From CAZBLP01 sp964492825 (GTDB lineage: Bacteria > DYJV01), in NCBI GenBank assembly GCA_964492825.1, contig CAZBLP010000017.1, positions 1 through 32,285 of the forward strand: a stretch of DNA of 32,285 bases, in the 5' to 3' direction. Position 1 is the stretch's first letter. Each line of letters starts with the position of its first letter. Below the pieces are notes generated by a model. It worked only from the letters and a program-made list of their open reading frames with translations, searched no databases and was not told where the DNA came from. Below are positions 8,352 to 15,592 of this stretch, one piece after another. The translations under genes and the position numbers were made by a program.

Positions 8352-9200
8352 ATGGAATACGGTTGTAAATATATTACTCTTTCACCTGCAAAAATAAATC
8401 TGTTTCTAAAAGTATTAAACAAGAGAGAAGACGGATATCATAATATCCTCAGTATTGTTCAGAAGATTTCTCTATTTGACGTAATAAAAATTAAAGTCAT
8501 AAATAATAAAAAAAATGAAGTAAAAATAAGTTTTTCAAACAAAGATGTTAACCCTGAAGAAAATACAGTTTATTCAGCTATTTCTTATTTTAAGAGTGAT
8601 TTTGAATTTAAAGATTCAATTGAAGTTTTTATTGATAAAAAAATTCCAATGGAAGCAGGCCTTGGAGGTGGAAGTTCCAACGCAGCTACTGTGTTAAAAT
8701 TCATAAATGATTTTTATAAAAGACCTCTGAAAGAAGAGAGACTATTGAAAATAGGGCTAAGCGTGGGAGCAGATGTCCCGTTGTTTATTTCTGATAAAAA
8801 GACTTTGTTAATGAGAGGGATTGGTGAAAAGATAGAAGAATACAGAACAGATATGGTTAAATACTTTATTTTAATAGTAAAACCAAGATTTTCAATTTCA
8901 ACTAAATGGGCTTATAAAAATTTAAATTTAGAGTTGACAAATAAATTTAAAAGTATTAATAGAGCACCGTCTCAAATAAGTGAATTTTTTAATGATTTGG
9001 AAAACGCTGTTTTAATTAAATATCCTGAAATTAATTATATTAAAAACATGCTTTACAAGGGTGGTGCTTTTTTTTCTCTCATGACAGGAAGCGGCTCTGC
9101 TGTTTTTGGTTTATTTAAGGAACATAATGAAGCACTCCATTGTTTAGAGCAGATTAAAAATAGATATTACAAAATTTTCTTAACAAAAACTTTGGTTTGA
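8352..9200 (+). CDS. ispE: 4-diphosphocytidyl-2-C-methyl-D-erythritol kinase
   Basis: IspE phosphorylates CDP-methylerythritol with ATP, the fourth step of the MEP route to isoprenoid precursors, in the cytoplasm. It is a GHMP kinase. SPAKINLFL carries the catalytic lysine (K14), PMEAGLGGGSSNAA (99-112) is the ATP-binding glycine loop, SVGADVP carries the catalytic aspartate (D141), and TGSGSAVFG is the C-terminal glycine motif. The length of 282 residues is typical. A TAGGAAAA sequence precedes the ATG. A consensus -10 TATAAT lies at 8332-8337, but no matching -35 is seen. The tRNA-Gln gene starts nine bases after the stop and may be carried on the same transcript. Confidence 0.93.
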   Translation: MEYGCKYITLSPAKINLFLKVLNKREDGYHNILSIVQKISLFDVIKIKVINNKKNEVKISFSNKDVNPEENTVYSAISYFKSDFEFKDSIEVFIDKKIPMEAGLGGGSSNAATVLKFINDFYKRPLKEERLLKIGLSVGADVPLFISDKKTLLMRGIGEKIEEYRTDMVKYFILIVKPRFSISTKWAYKNLNLELTNKFKSINRAPSQISEFFNDLENAVLIKYPEINYIKNMLYKGGAFFSLMTGSGSAVFGLFKEHNEALHCLEQIKNRYYKIFLTKTLV

Positions 9201-9209
9201 ATTGCTTGC

Positions 9210-9285
9210 TGGGGTGTCGCCAAGTAGGTAAGGCACGGGGTTTTGGTCCCCGCATTCGTGGGTTCGAGTCCTACCACCCCAGCCA
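9210..9285 (+). tRNA. tRNA-Gln (anticodon UUG)
   Basis: A full cloverleaf with encoded CCA. The acceptor stem TGGGGTG (9210-9216) pairs with CACCCCA (9275-9281), followed by discriminator G and CCA. The D-stem is GCC/GGC. The anticodon stem CGGGG/CCCCG surrounds the loop TTTTGGT, with TTG at positions 34-36. The T-stem GTGGG/CCTAC encloses TTCGAGT. It lies between ispE and prs on the same strand. Confidence 0.97.
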
Positions 9286-9310
9286 TTATTTTTTTATTAA
9301 TGAGGTTTTC

Positions 9311-10258
9311 ATGGATGTAAAGATATTTTCCGGTAACTCTAACTTAGATTTGGCAATGGGTATTTCAGAATCTTTAAATATGCCTCTTGGAAAAGCATAT
9401 GTTAAAAGGTTTAGTGATGGCGAAATTAATGTGGAAATCAATGAAAGTGTCAGAGGTAAAAGGGTTTTTATAATACAGTCAACTTGTGAGCCTGCAAATG
9501 AAAATATTATGGAACTGCTTATAATGATAGATGCTTTTAAAAGAGCATCTGCATATTCAATTACAGCAGTAATTCCTTATTATGGTTATGCAAGACAGGA
9601 TAGAAAAGTTGCACCAAGAGCTCCTATTTCAGCTAAGCTTGTTTCTGATCTTCTGCAAGTTGCCGGTATTGACAGGTTACTGACTGTTGATTTGCATGCA
9701 GGTCAAATTCAAGGTTTTTTTGATATTCCAGTAGACCACCTATATGCTCTTCCAGTTATGATAAGTTATATTAAATCAAATGTTATAGAAAAATATAAGG
9801 AAGAAGTTGTTATTGTTTCACCTGATGCAGGTGGCGTTGAAAGAGCAAGATCTTATGCTAAAAAGATTAATGCCGGACTTGCTATTGTTGACAAAAGACG
9901 TGATAGACCAAATCAATCCAAGGCCCTTCATGTAATAGGTGATGTTAATAATAAAATAGCAGTTATTGTTGATGATATTGTTGATACAGCTGGTACTTTA
10001 TGCAACTCTTCAGATGCGTTGCTAAAAAACGGTGCTAAAAAAGTTTATGCATGTATTACTCATCCTGTGCTTTCCGGGCCTGCAATTGAGAGACTGGAAA
10101 ATTCGTCATTAGAAAAATTAATAGTTGCAGACACAATACCTTTAAGTGATACTGCTAAAAAATGTAGTAAAATAGTGGTGCTTTCTGTTGCATCGCTTTT
10201 GGCAGAAGCTATTAAAAGAATTTATCATGATGATTCGGTAAGTTCATTGTTTGAATAA
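9311..10258 (+). CDS. prs: Ribose-phosphate pyrophosphokinase
   Basis: PRPP synthetase converts ribose 5-phosphate and ATP to PRPP, the precursor of nucleotides, histidine, tryptophan and NAD. Family segments are complete: FSDGEINVEINESVRGKRVFIIQS (about 34-57), YYGYARQDRK (ATP-binding flexible region), DLHAGQIQGFF, VVIVSPDAGGVERAR and the PRPP loop VIVDDIVDTAGTL. The length of 315 residues matches class I enzymes. ATG 9311, preceded by TGAGG, is the start. The reading frame stays open upstream through the tRNA gene, but that part is not protein-coding. The order ispE, tRNA-Gln, prs, rplY, pth is a common bacterial arrangement. Confidence 0.95.
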   Translation: MDVKIFSGNSNLDLAMGISESLNMPLGKAYVKRFSDGEINVEINESVRGKRVFIIQSTCEPANENIMELLIMIDAFKRASAYSITAVIPYYGYARQDRKVAPRAPISAKLVSDLLQVAGIDRLLTVDLHAGQIQGFFDIPVDHLYALPVMISYIKSNVIEKYKEEVVIVSPDAGGVERARSYAKKINAGLAIVDKRRDRPNQSKALHVIGDVNNKIAVIVDDIVDTAGTLCNSSDALLKNGAKKVYACITHPVLSGPAIERLENSSLEKLIVADTIPLSDTAKKCSKIVVLSVASLLAEAIKRIYHDDSVSSLFE

Positions 10259-10274
10259 TAAATGGAGGAAAAGA

Positions 10275-10889
10275 ATGGAACAGGTTACATTAAATGTTAT
10301 AAGACGTACAAGTAGCTCAAAAAAAGAGAGAAATCAACTTAAAAGAAAAGGATTAATACCTGCAATATTTTATGGTAAACATATAGAGGAAAATATTCCT
10401 ATAGCTGTTGACCCGATAATAATAAAAAAGATTCTAAAAAGCCAAAGTAGTAGCAGTTTTATTAACTTGGAAATAGAGCAGAATGGTGAAAAATTTACTC
10501 ATTTGGCTTTAATAAAAGACGTCCAGAAACATCCGGTTTATAGAATGCCTATTCATGTGGATTTTTATGCAATTGAAGAAAAGGATGAAATAGAGGTGGA
10601 GGTACCGGTTACTGTTAAAGGTGTGTCTGTTGGTGTTAAAAAAGGCGGTATTTTACAACTTATCAGAAAAGAAATTACTGTTAAATGTTTGCCTAAAAAC
10701 CTACCTGAGAAAATAGAAATAGATATAACAAATCTTGATATTAATGACAATGTGCATATTGAAGACTTAGAGATTCCTAATGTAAAATTTCTATATGATA
10801 CAAATTTTACAATTTTAACCATTGCTTCACCAGCAAAAGAAAAAGTTGAAGTTGAAGAAGAAGTAGAGGAAGAGGAAGAACAAGAATAA
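10275..10889 (+). CDS. rplY: 50S ribosomal protein L25 / Ctc
   Basis: The long (CTC/TL5) form of L25, which binds 5S rRNA in the central protuberance of the large subunit. The N-terminal half (about 1-95, with RKGLIPAIFYGK and HVDFYAI) is the L25 5S-binding domain. The C-terminal half (about 96-185, with EVEVPVTVKGVSVGVKKGG and ITNLDINDNVHIEDLEIP) is the TL5 domain. The protein ends in a Glu-rich tail of about 18 residues. The length is 204 residues. ATG 10275 follows GGAGGAA at good spacing and lies 16 bases after the prs stop. The pth start codon follows two bases after this gene's stop, so coupling is likely. Confidence 0.93.
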   Translation: MEQVTLNVIRRTSSSKKERNQLKRKGLIPAIFYGKHIEENIPIAVDPIIIKKILKSQSSSSFINLEIEQNGEKFTHLALIKDVQKHPVYRMPIHVDFYAIEEKDEIEVEVPVTVKGVSVGVKKGGILQLIRKEITVKCLPKNLPEKIEIDITNLDINDNVHIEDLEIPNVKFLYDTNFTILTIASPAKEKVEVEEEVEEEEEQE

Positions 10890-10891
10890 AA

Positions 10892-11469
10892 ATGACAACA
10901 CTTGTTGTTGGATTGGGAAATCCAGGAGATAAATACCTGTTAAACAGGCATAATGTTGGATATCTTGTTTTAGATAACATTGTAAAAAGATTTGATTTAA
11001 GATTAATAAAAAAAAAAGTTGTATAGTTACAGAGCACGAATTTAGATTTAAAGACAGTAAAAAAAAAGTAATTTTATTATATCCACAAACCTATATGAAT
11101 TTATCTGGAATTGCTGTTAAAGAGGTTTTGGATAATAGAGAAGATATTAGAGATATTATTGTAATACATGATGACCTTGATCTTCCTTTTGGTAAAATTA
11201 AAATAAAGTCAAAAGGTGGAGATGGAGGACACAAGGGAATTAGTTCCATAACCACTTCTTTAGATTGTAACGAATTTTTTAGAATAAAAGTTGGTATTGG
11301 TAAGCCTGAAAATAGAGAAGATATAGTAAAATACGTTTTATCAGATTTTCATAAAGAAGAACAGGCAATGCTTGCTAATTTATTAAAAATAACAGCTAAT
11401 GCAGCTGTTATTTTGGCAATTACACTAAATATAAATTTAGCGTACAATTATCTCAATCCAAGTAATTAA
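10892..11469 (+). CDS. pth: Peptidyl-tRNA hydrolase, interrupted by a -1 frameshift
   Basis: Pth releases peptides from stalled peptidyl-tRNA and is usually essential. Frame one from ATG 10892 encodes MTTLVVGLGNPG and the catalytic-histidine segment LNRHNVGY, then reaches an A10 run (11008-11017). Staying in frame gives stop TAG at 11024-11026, after 44 codons. Slipping back one base at A AAA AAA and resuming at AGT (11017) restores the rest: PQTYMNLSG, HDDLDLPFGKIKIK, GGDGGHKGISSI and FRIKVGIGKPE, ending at 11469. The fused product would be 192 residues, the normal Pth length. Either one A is missing in this sequence, or the gene is truly broken, or product is made by slippage on the homopolymer. 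Neighbours are rplY and hppA. Confidence 0.88.
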
Positions 11470-11489
11470 ATAATTTTAGGAGGTGGATC

Positions 11490-13481
11490 ATGGGTTTAGC
11501 AGGATGGGGCTGGATTTTTGGCCTAATTGGTGTTATTTTTTCTTGGTATCTTTACACTTATGTTGCAAAGCAACCAGCTGGTAACGAAAGAATGAAAGAA
11601 ATCGGGGATCTCATTCATGAAGGTGCTTTGGCATTTTTAAGGAGAGAATACCAGATTTTAGTTGTTTTTGTAATTGTTGTTGCTATTCTTTTAGCTATTT
11701 TTATTAGCCCTAAAAGTGCAATTGCATATGTTTTCGGGGCTTTATGTTCAATGTGTGCCGGTTTTATTGGTATGATGGCAGCTACCAAGGCTAATGTGAG
11801 AACTTCAGAAGCAGCTAATCATAGTGGCCAAGCTAGGGCACTGAATGTTGCTTTTAATGGTGGTTCTGTTATGGGTATGGCTGTTGCCGGTGTTGGTCTT
11901 TTAGGTGTTGGTATATTTTATAATATTTTTGGTGGTGATCCCACAACAGCACAATATTTAAATGGATTTGGTATGGGAGCAAGTTCAGTTGCACTATTTT
12001 CAAGAGTTGGAGGTGGTATTTATACTAAAGCAGCTGATGTTGGTGCTGATCTTGTTGGAAAAGTGGAAGCAGGTATTCCAGAAGATGATCCAAGAAACCC
12101 TGGAGTTATTGCTGATAATGTTGGTGACAATGTTGGTGATATTGCGGGATTAGGTGCGGATATTTTTGAATCTTACGTAAATTCCGTTATTGCATCCATT
12201 GCTATTGCTGCCACTACTTCATATGTTGCAATAGCATCTAATAGATTATCTTATATGGCGTATCCGCTGGTTATTATTATAGTTGGTATTATAGGTTCTA
12301 TTATAGGTGTCTTATCTATGAAAGTTTTTGAAAAAGGCGACCCTGCTAATGCACTAAGGAATTGTACTTATACTGCAGCTATAATATTTTTAGTATTAGC
12401 TTTTATAGCTTGTAAAATGATGGGTATTAGTTTAGGTGCTTTTTGGTCAGTTCTTTCAGGTTGTATTTGTGGTGTTATTATTGGCCTTGTTACTGAATAT
12501 TATACAGCTTCAAAGCCAATTTTCAGAATTGCTGAAGCAAGTAAGACCGGGGCTGCTACTAACATTATTACAGGTTTGGCAATTGGTATGGAAAGTGTTG
12601 CAATTCCGGTAATTTTTATATGTATTGCTATATTTCTTTCATATAAGTTTATAGGACTTTATGGTATTGGTATTTCTGCAGTTGGAATGCTTGCAACAGT
12701 TGGTGTTGTAATGTCTGTTGATGCTTATGGACCAATTGCTGATAATGCTGGTGGTATTTCAGAAATGGCAGAGTTAGGGCCAGAAGTTAGATCAATTACT
12801 GATAAATTAGATGCACTTGGAAATACTACAGCAGCTATTGGTAAAGGTTTTGCCATAGGTTCTGCTGCTTTAACAGCTCTTGCTCTTTTCTCTGCATATG
12901 GTACTGCAGTTGGATTAAAATCTATAAATCTTGTGAACCCAATGACTGTTATCGGACTATTAATTGGTGGTATCGTACCTTTCTTTGTTGCAGCTGTAAC
13001 AATGACATCTGTTGGGAAAGCTGCTTATGCAATGATAGAAGAGATTAGAAGACAGTTTAGAGAAATTCCTGGATTGTTAGAGGGTAAAGCAAAGCCAGAC
13101 CCAAAAACATGTGTTGATATTAGTACAAAAGCTGCTCTTAAAGAAATGATTTTACCTGGTCTTACAGCAGTTATTGTTCCTGTATTAGTAGGTGTTTTTT
13201 TAGGTCCTGAGGCACTTGGTGGAGCTTTGGCAGGTGCTACAGTTACTGGTGTAACTATGGCTCTTTTTATGGCAAATGCTGGTGGTGCATGGGACAATGC
13301 TAAGAAAGCTATTGAAAAAGGTGAGGTTCCTGGTGAGAAGAAGGGTTCTGATGCACATAAAGCAGCAGTTGTTGGTGATACTGTTGGTGATCCATTTAAA
13401 GATACATCAGGTCCTGCAATGAATATTTTAATTAAACTTATGAGTATTGTTGCATTGGTTATAGCACCAATGTTAACATAA
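11490..13481 (+). CDS. hppA: Membrane-bound ion-translocating pyrophosphatase (K+-dependent type)
   Basis: An integral membrane pyrophosphatase that couples PPi hydrolysis to export of H+ or Na+. Its 663 residues form about 16 hydrophobic spans. The catalytic segment DVGADLVGKVEAGIPEDDPRNP, the following DNVGDNVGD and the later DNAGGISEM are intact, as is the C-terminal DTVGDPFKDTSGPAMNIL. In GNTTAAIGKG, alanine and glycine occupy the positions that are lysine and threonine in K+-independent enzymes, so K+ stimulation is expected. Whether the pumped ion is Na+ or H+ cannot be settled by eye. AGGAGGTGG precedes the ATG. The gene ends just before a strong bidirectional terminator. It supplies ion-motive force from PPi released by biosynthesis. 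Confidence 0.93.
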   Translation: MGLAGWGWIFGLIGVIFSWYLYTYVAKQPAGNERMKEIGDLIHEGALAFLRREYQILVVFVIVVAILLAIFISPKSAIAYVFGALCSMCAGFIGMMAATKANVRTSEAANHSGQARALNVAFNGGSVMGMAVAGVGLLGVGIFYNIFGGDPTTAQYLNGFGMGASSVALFSRVGGGIYTKAADVGADLVGKVEAGIPEDDPRNPGVIADNVGDNVGDIAGLGADIFESYVNSVIASIAIAATTSYVAIASNRLSYMAYPLVIIIVGIIGSIIGVLSMKVFEKGDPANALRNCTYTAAIIFLVLAFIACKMMGISLGAFWSVLSGCICGVIIGLVTEYYTASKPIFRIAEASKTGAATNIITGLAIGMESVAIPVIFICIAIFLSYKFIGLYGIGISAVGMLATVGVVMSVDAYGPIADNAGGISEMAELGPEVRSITDKLDALGNTTAAIGKGFAIGSAALTALALFSAYGTAVGLKSINLVNPMTVIGLLIGGIVPFFVAAVTMTSVGKAAYAMIEEIRRQFREIPGLLEGKAKPDPKTCVDISTKAALKEMILPGLTAVIVPVLVGVFLGPEALGGALAGATVTGVTMALFMANAGGAWDNAKKAIEKGEVPGEKKGSDAHKAAVVGDTVGDPFKDTSGPAMNILIKLMSIVALVIAPMLT

Positions 13482-13490
13482 AATAAAAAT

Positions 13491-13521
13491 AAAAAAAGCC
13501 GGGATTAACCCGGCTTTTTTT
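13491..13521 (+). terminator. Bidirectional intrinsic terminator
   Basis: GCCGGG (13498-13503), loop ATTAA and CCCGGC (13509-13514) form a perfect stem flanked by A7 on the left and T7 on the right. It therefore works on both strands, ending hppA (+) and the ModE-like operon (-). The stop codon of the minus-strand gene lies within the right-hand T tract. Confidence 0.93.
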
Positions 13522-13870
13522 ATAAATGATTTAAAATTTTGTCTTTAAATTCTTTATCTGCAAATTTCTTAATACTATTTTGGAATTCTTTATATCTTTC
13601 TATAAATTCTTTTGCAAAAGGTGTTAAATCAGAACCGCCTCTATCTATTCCCCCTCGAGTTTTATGAAGTAATTTTTTCCCAAAATTTTTTTCAACTCTT
13701 GTTAATATTTTATGAGCCTTGCTATAAGACATTCCAAGATTCTTTGCTGCTTGTCTAATTGAACCTGTTTGCTCTATATTTTCAAGCAACCAAACTATAC
13801 CTATTCCGAAAAACCCTCTTAAATTTTCATCAGCAATGCTAATTTTTACTTTTAAGTTATATTTTGACAT
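13520..13870 (-). CDS. ModE-like winged helix-turn-helix regulator (no MOP domain)
   Basis: A 116-residue DNA-binding protein resembling the N-terminal domain of ModE, the molybdate regulator, and LysR-type HTH domains. FFGIGIVWLLENIEQTGSI (20-38) leads into the helix-turn-helix SIRQAAKNLGMSYSKAHKIL (37-56), and the wing is around GKKLLHKTRGGIDRGGSDLTP. The molybdate-binding MOP domains found in full ModE are absent, so the signal sensed is unknown. Its first 14 bases overlap the end of the upstream P-loop kinase gene on the same strand, pointing to translational coupling. It may regulate that operon or distant genes. A MobA/MocA-like nucleotidyltransferase is encoded elsewhere in the window, but a link to molybdenum is only a guess. 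Confidence 0.75.
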   Translation of the reverse strand: MSKYNLKVKISIADENLRGFFGIGIVWLLENIEQTGSIRQAAKNLGMSYSKAHKILTRVEKNFGKKLLHKTRGGIDRGGSDLTPFAKEFIERYKEFQNSIKKFADKEFKDKILNHL

Positions 13871-14399
13871 ATTTATTTAATTGTGAAAGTAAATCTTCTA
13901 AATAGTTTGATTTGCCAGTATCAATTTTAATAATCTTATTTTCCGGAAAGATCAAACCTTTGAATGTTTCTTTTTGTCTTAAATATATTTCCCATCTCCC
14001 ATCTGATATTGAATTTTTATTTAATAATCTTTTTTCAAGACGTTTTTTAACAATATTATCATTAGCATAACAAAATATGAATATGTAGTTATTTTTAAAA
14101 TTTGTTATTATTAATTTTTGCATTTCCTGATTTGTAAACGTAGCGTCTATAATAACATTTTCATGGAATTTTAATAATTGTTTAGTTTTTTTTATTAATT
14201 CCTGATAGGTTTTTAAAGTAAATTTAGCAGAATATAAGCCTTTTCCAAAATTTTCAAAAACTTTCTGGGTTAAACCTATATTTGCTAATTCTTTTCTAAC
14301 TTTGTCAGAGTTGATATAGGGGATATTGTATTTTTTGGAAATACTTCTTGCAGTATATGATTTGCCAGAACCTGAAAAACCGCCAAATATTATAATCAT
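13857..14399 (-). CDS. P-loop kinase-like ATP-binding protein
   Basis: A 180-residue P-loop NTPase of the AAA_33 / zeta-toxin-like kinase group. GGFSGSGKSYTAR (6-18) is the Walker A motif, NVIIDATFTN (about 85-94) fits Walker B, and an arginine-rich lid-like stretch KKRLEKRLL lies at about 117-125. In many bacteria this domain is the C-terminal half of a protein whose N-terminal half is an APH-like kinase, and here the two halves are separate genes joined by an ATGA overlap (14396-14399). That supports a working partnership between them. The substrate is unknown. It is not evidence for a toxin-antitoxin pair, as no antitoxin is seen. Confidence 0.72.
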   Translation of the reverse strand: MIIIFGGFSGSGKSYTARSISKKYNIPYINSDKVRKELANIGLTQKVFENFGKGLYSAKFTLKTYQELIKKTKQLLKFHENVIIDATFTNQEMQKLIITNFKNNYIFIFCYANDNIVKKRLEKRLLNKNSISDGRWEIYLRQKETFKGLIFPENKIIKIDTGKSNYLEDLLSQLNKYVKI

Positions 14400-15403
14400 A
14401 GCTCATCCAGATAAGTCTCTGCTAATGCAAAATATTTTTTTGCTGTGTTTACAATAGCATTTTTGTCTTCATTTTTAACATTAATATCATCAACAAGAAA
14501 TGAAGTCACTTTACCCCTTACATATGCTCTGTAAATTTTATAAAAATTTAATAATTTTAAAATTTCATAATCTTCTGAGATTTGAATGTAATATTCTACG
14601 AATTTTTTACTTAATTCCTTATATTCGTTAAAGTCTAGGTCCATTGAAAGAAAAGCAACTTCGTTTGCTACGTCAATAATTCTAAATCGTTTATTAAATT
14701 CTATACAGTCTATGAAAAAAGGTTGGTTGTTTTCAATTCCTATATGCTCTAAATGTAAGTCTCCATGGCATTCTTTTATTTTAAGCTCTTTAATTCTTTT
14801 GTTAAGCAATTTTTCTTCTTTAATATAAAATTTATTTGTAAAATTTTTAATATTTTTAAATTGAGATTCTGAAATAGTTGTTCCAATATATTTTTCTGTT
14901 TGAGAAAAATTTTCATCAGTTGTGAATTTAAGCATTTTAATAGATGAATTTTCATAAGCATCTTCTAAAGAAGCAGGATATTTTTCATGGAAACTATATA
15001 ATGTTGATGAGATTAATTTAAAAGAGTCATCTTTCAAAAAATTGTTTTTTAAGAGGTTTTTTAATAAATTGTTTTCATTAATTCTTTTCATAACAACTGC
15101 ATAATCTATAATTTTGCCTTTATCTAAATATTTTTCATAAAAGAAGTCATGGTTGTACGATACAACAGGAACAATTTTAATGTAAATATCTGGTGAAAGA
15201 CGGGAGTTTAGAATAATTTCCTGGTTACAAAAATACTTTCTTTTTTCAAGGGTGGTAAAATCTAAAAATCCAAAATTAACGGGTTTTTTTATCTTATAAA
15301 CGTAATTTTTTGAAATAAAAACATTTGAAATATGCGTTTGAACAAATTTAACATTATCTGGATTGTCCGGATATTTCTGTGGATTAAGTAAACTTTTAAT
15401 CAA
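14396..15403 (-). CDS. APH-fold kinase, N-terminal half of a usually fused protein
   Basis: A 335-residue protein with the aminoglycoside-phosphotransferase/choline-kinase fold. The conserved opening VQTHISNVFISKNYVYKIKKPVNFGFLDF contains a plausible ATP-binding lysine. The catalytic loop is CHGDLHLEHIG (about 214-224), and the metal-binding aspartate is in FFIDCIEF. It corresponds to the N-terminal domain of proteins commonly annotated as bifunctional aminoglycoside phosphotransferase/ATP-binding protein. Resistance is not implied, because the family is widespread in chromosomes and its substrate is unknown. The start is a TTG at 15403, preceded by AAGG. It fits the family N-terminus, and no ATG is available nearby. 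It is first in an operon with the P-loop kinase and the ModE-like regulator. Confidence 0.75.
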   Translation of the reverse strand: MIKSLLNPQKYPDNPDNVKFVQTHISNVFISKNYVYKIKKPVNFGFLDFTTLEKRKYFCNQEIILNSRLSPDIYIKIVPVVSYNHDFFYEKYLDKGKIIDYAVVMKRINENNLLKNLLKNNFLKDDSFKLISSTLYSFHEKYPASLEDAYENSSIKMLKFTTDENFSQTEKYIGTTISESQFKNIKNFTNKFYIKEEKLLNKRIKELKIKECHGDLHLEHIGIENNQPFFIDCIEFNKRFRIIDVANEVAFLSMDLDFNEYKELSKKFVEYYIQISEDYEILKLLNFYKIYRAYVRGKVTSFLVDDINVKNEDKNAIVNTAKKYFALAETYLDEL

Positions 15404-15418
15404 TTTTATACCTTAAAT

Positions 15419-15447
15419 ATATAATCAAATAAAAAAATAAGTTACAA
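15419..15447 (-). promoter_or_regulatory. Promoter for the APH-like kinase operon
   Basis: On the minus strand, TTGTAA (15447-15442) and TTATAT (15424-15419) are separated by 17 bases, matching sigma-70 -35 and -10 boxes. The predicted transcript starts about 9 bases before the TTG start codon at 15403, so the leader would be very short. Confidence 0.5.
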
Positions 15448-15540
15448 AATTTATTACCATAAGATAGGTATTAAATCCAGTTTTATTTTAAATTATTCTA
15501 TGAAATTACTATTTCTGATTTATGTATAGATTGTCTAAAT

Positions 15541-15570
15541 AAAAAAAGCGGAGCTTTTGCTCCGCTTTTT
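15541..15570 (-). terminator. Intrinsic terminator of the porin gene
   Basis: GCGGAGC (15548-15554), loop TTTT and GCTCCGC (15559-15565) form a perfect 7-bp stem extended by A/T pairs. On the minus strand it is followed by T7. It lies 22 bases downstream of the porin stop codon. Confidence 0.93.
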
Positions 15571-15592
15571 AAAATAGTATTTATTGAAAAAA

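Noticed and set aside
9197..9310. N-terminal extension of the prs reading frame
   Set aside because: The frame stays open across the tRNA-Gln gene, but family length and the TGAGG-preceded ATG at 9311 show that translation starts after the tRNA.
11059..11067. Second A run in pth as another frameshift site
   Set aside because: The A9 run reads as three in-frame AAA codons in the restored frame, and the protein matches the family on both sides.
13857..14399. Zeta-type toxin of a toxin-antitoxin system
   Set aside because: The P-loop fold is similar, but the neighbours are an APH-like kinase and a ModE-like regulator, and the domain is a known partner of the APH half.
14396..15403. Aminoglycoside resistance gene
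   Set aside because: The fold and HGDLHLEH motif are kinase-general, and the N-terminus matches the widespread chromosomal fused family rather than known resistance enzymes; no mobile context.
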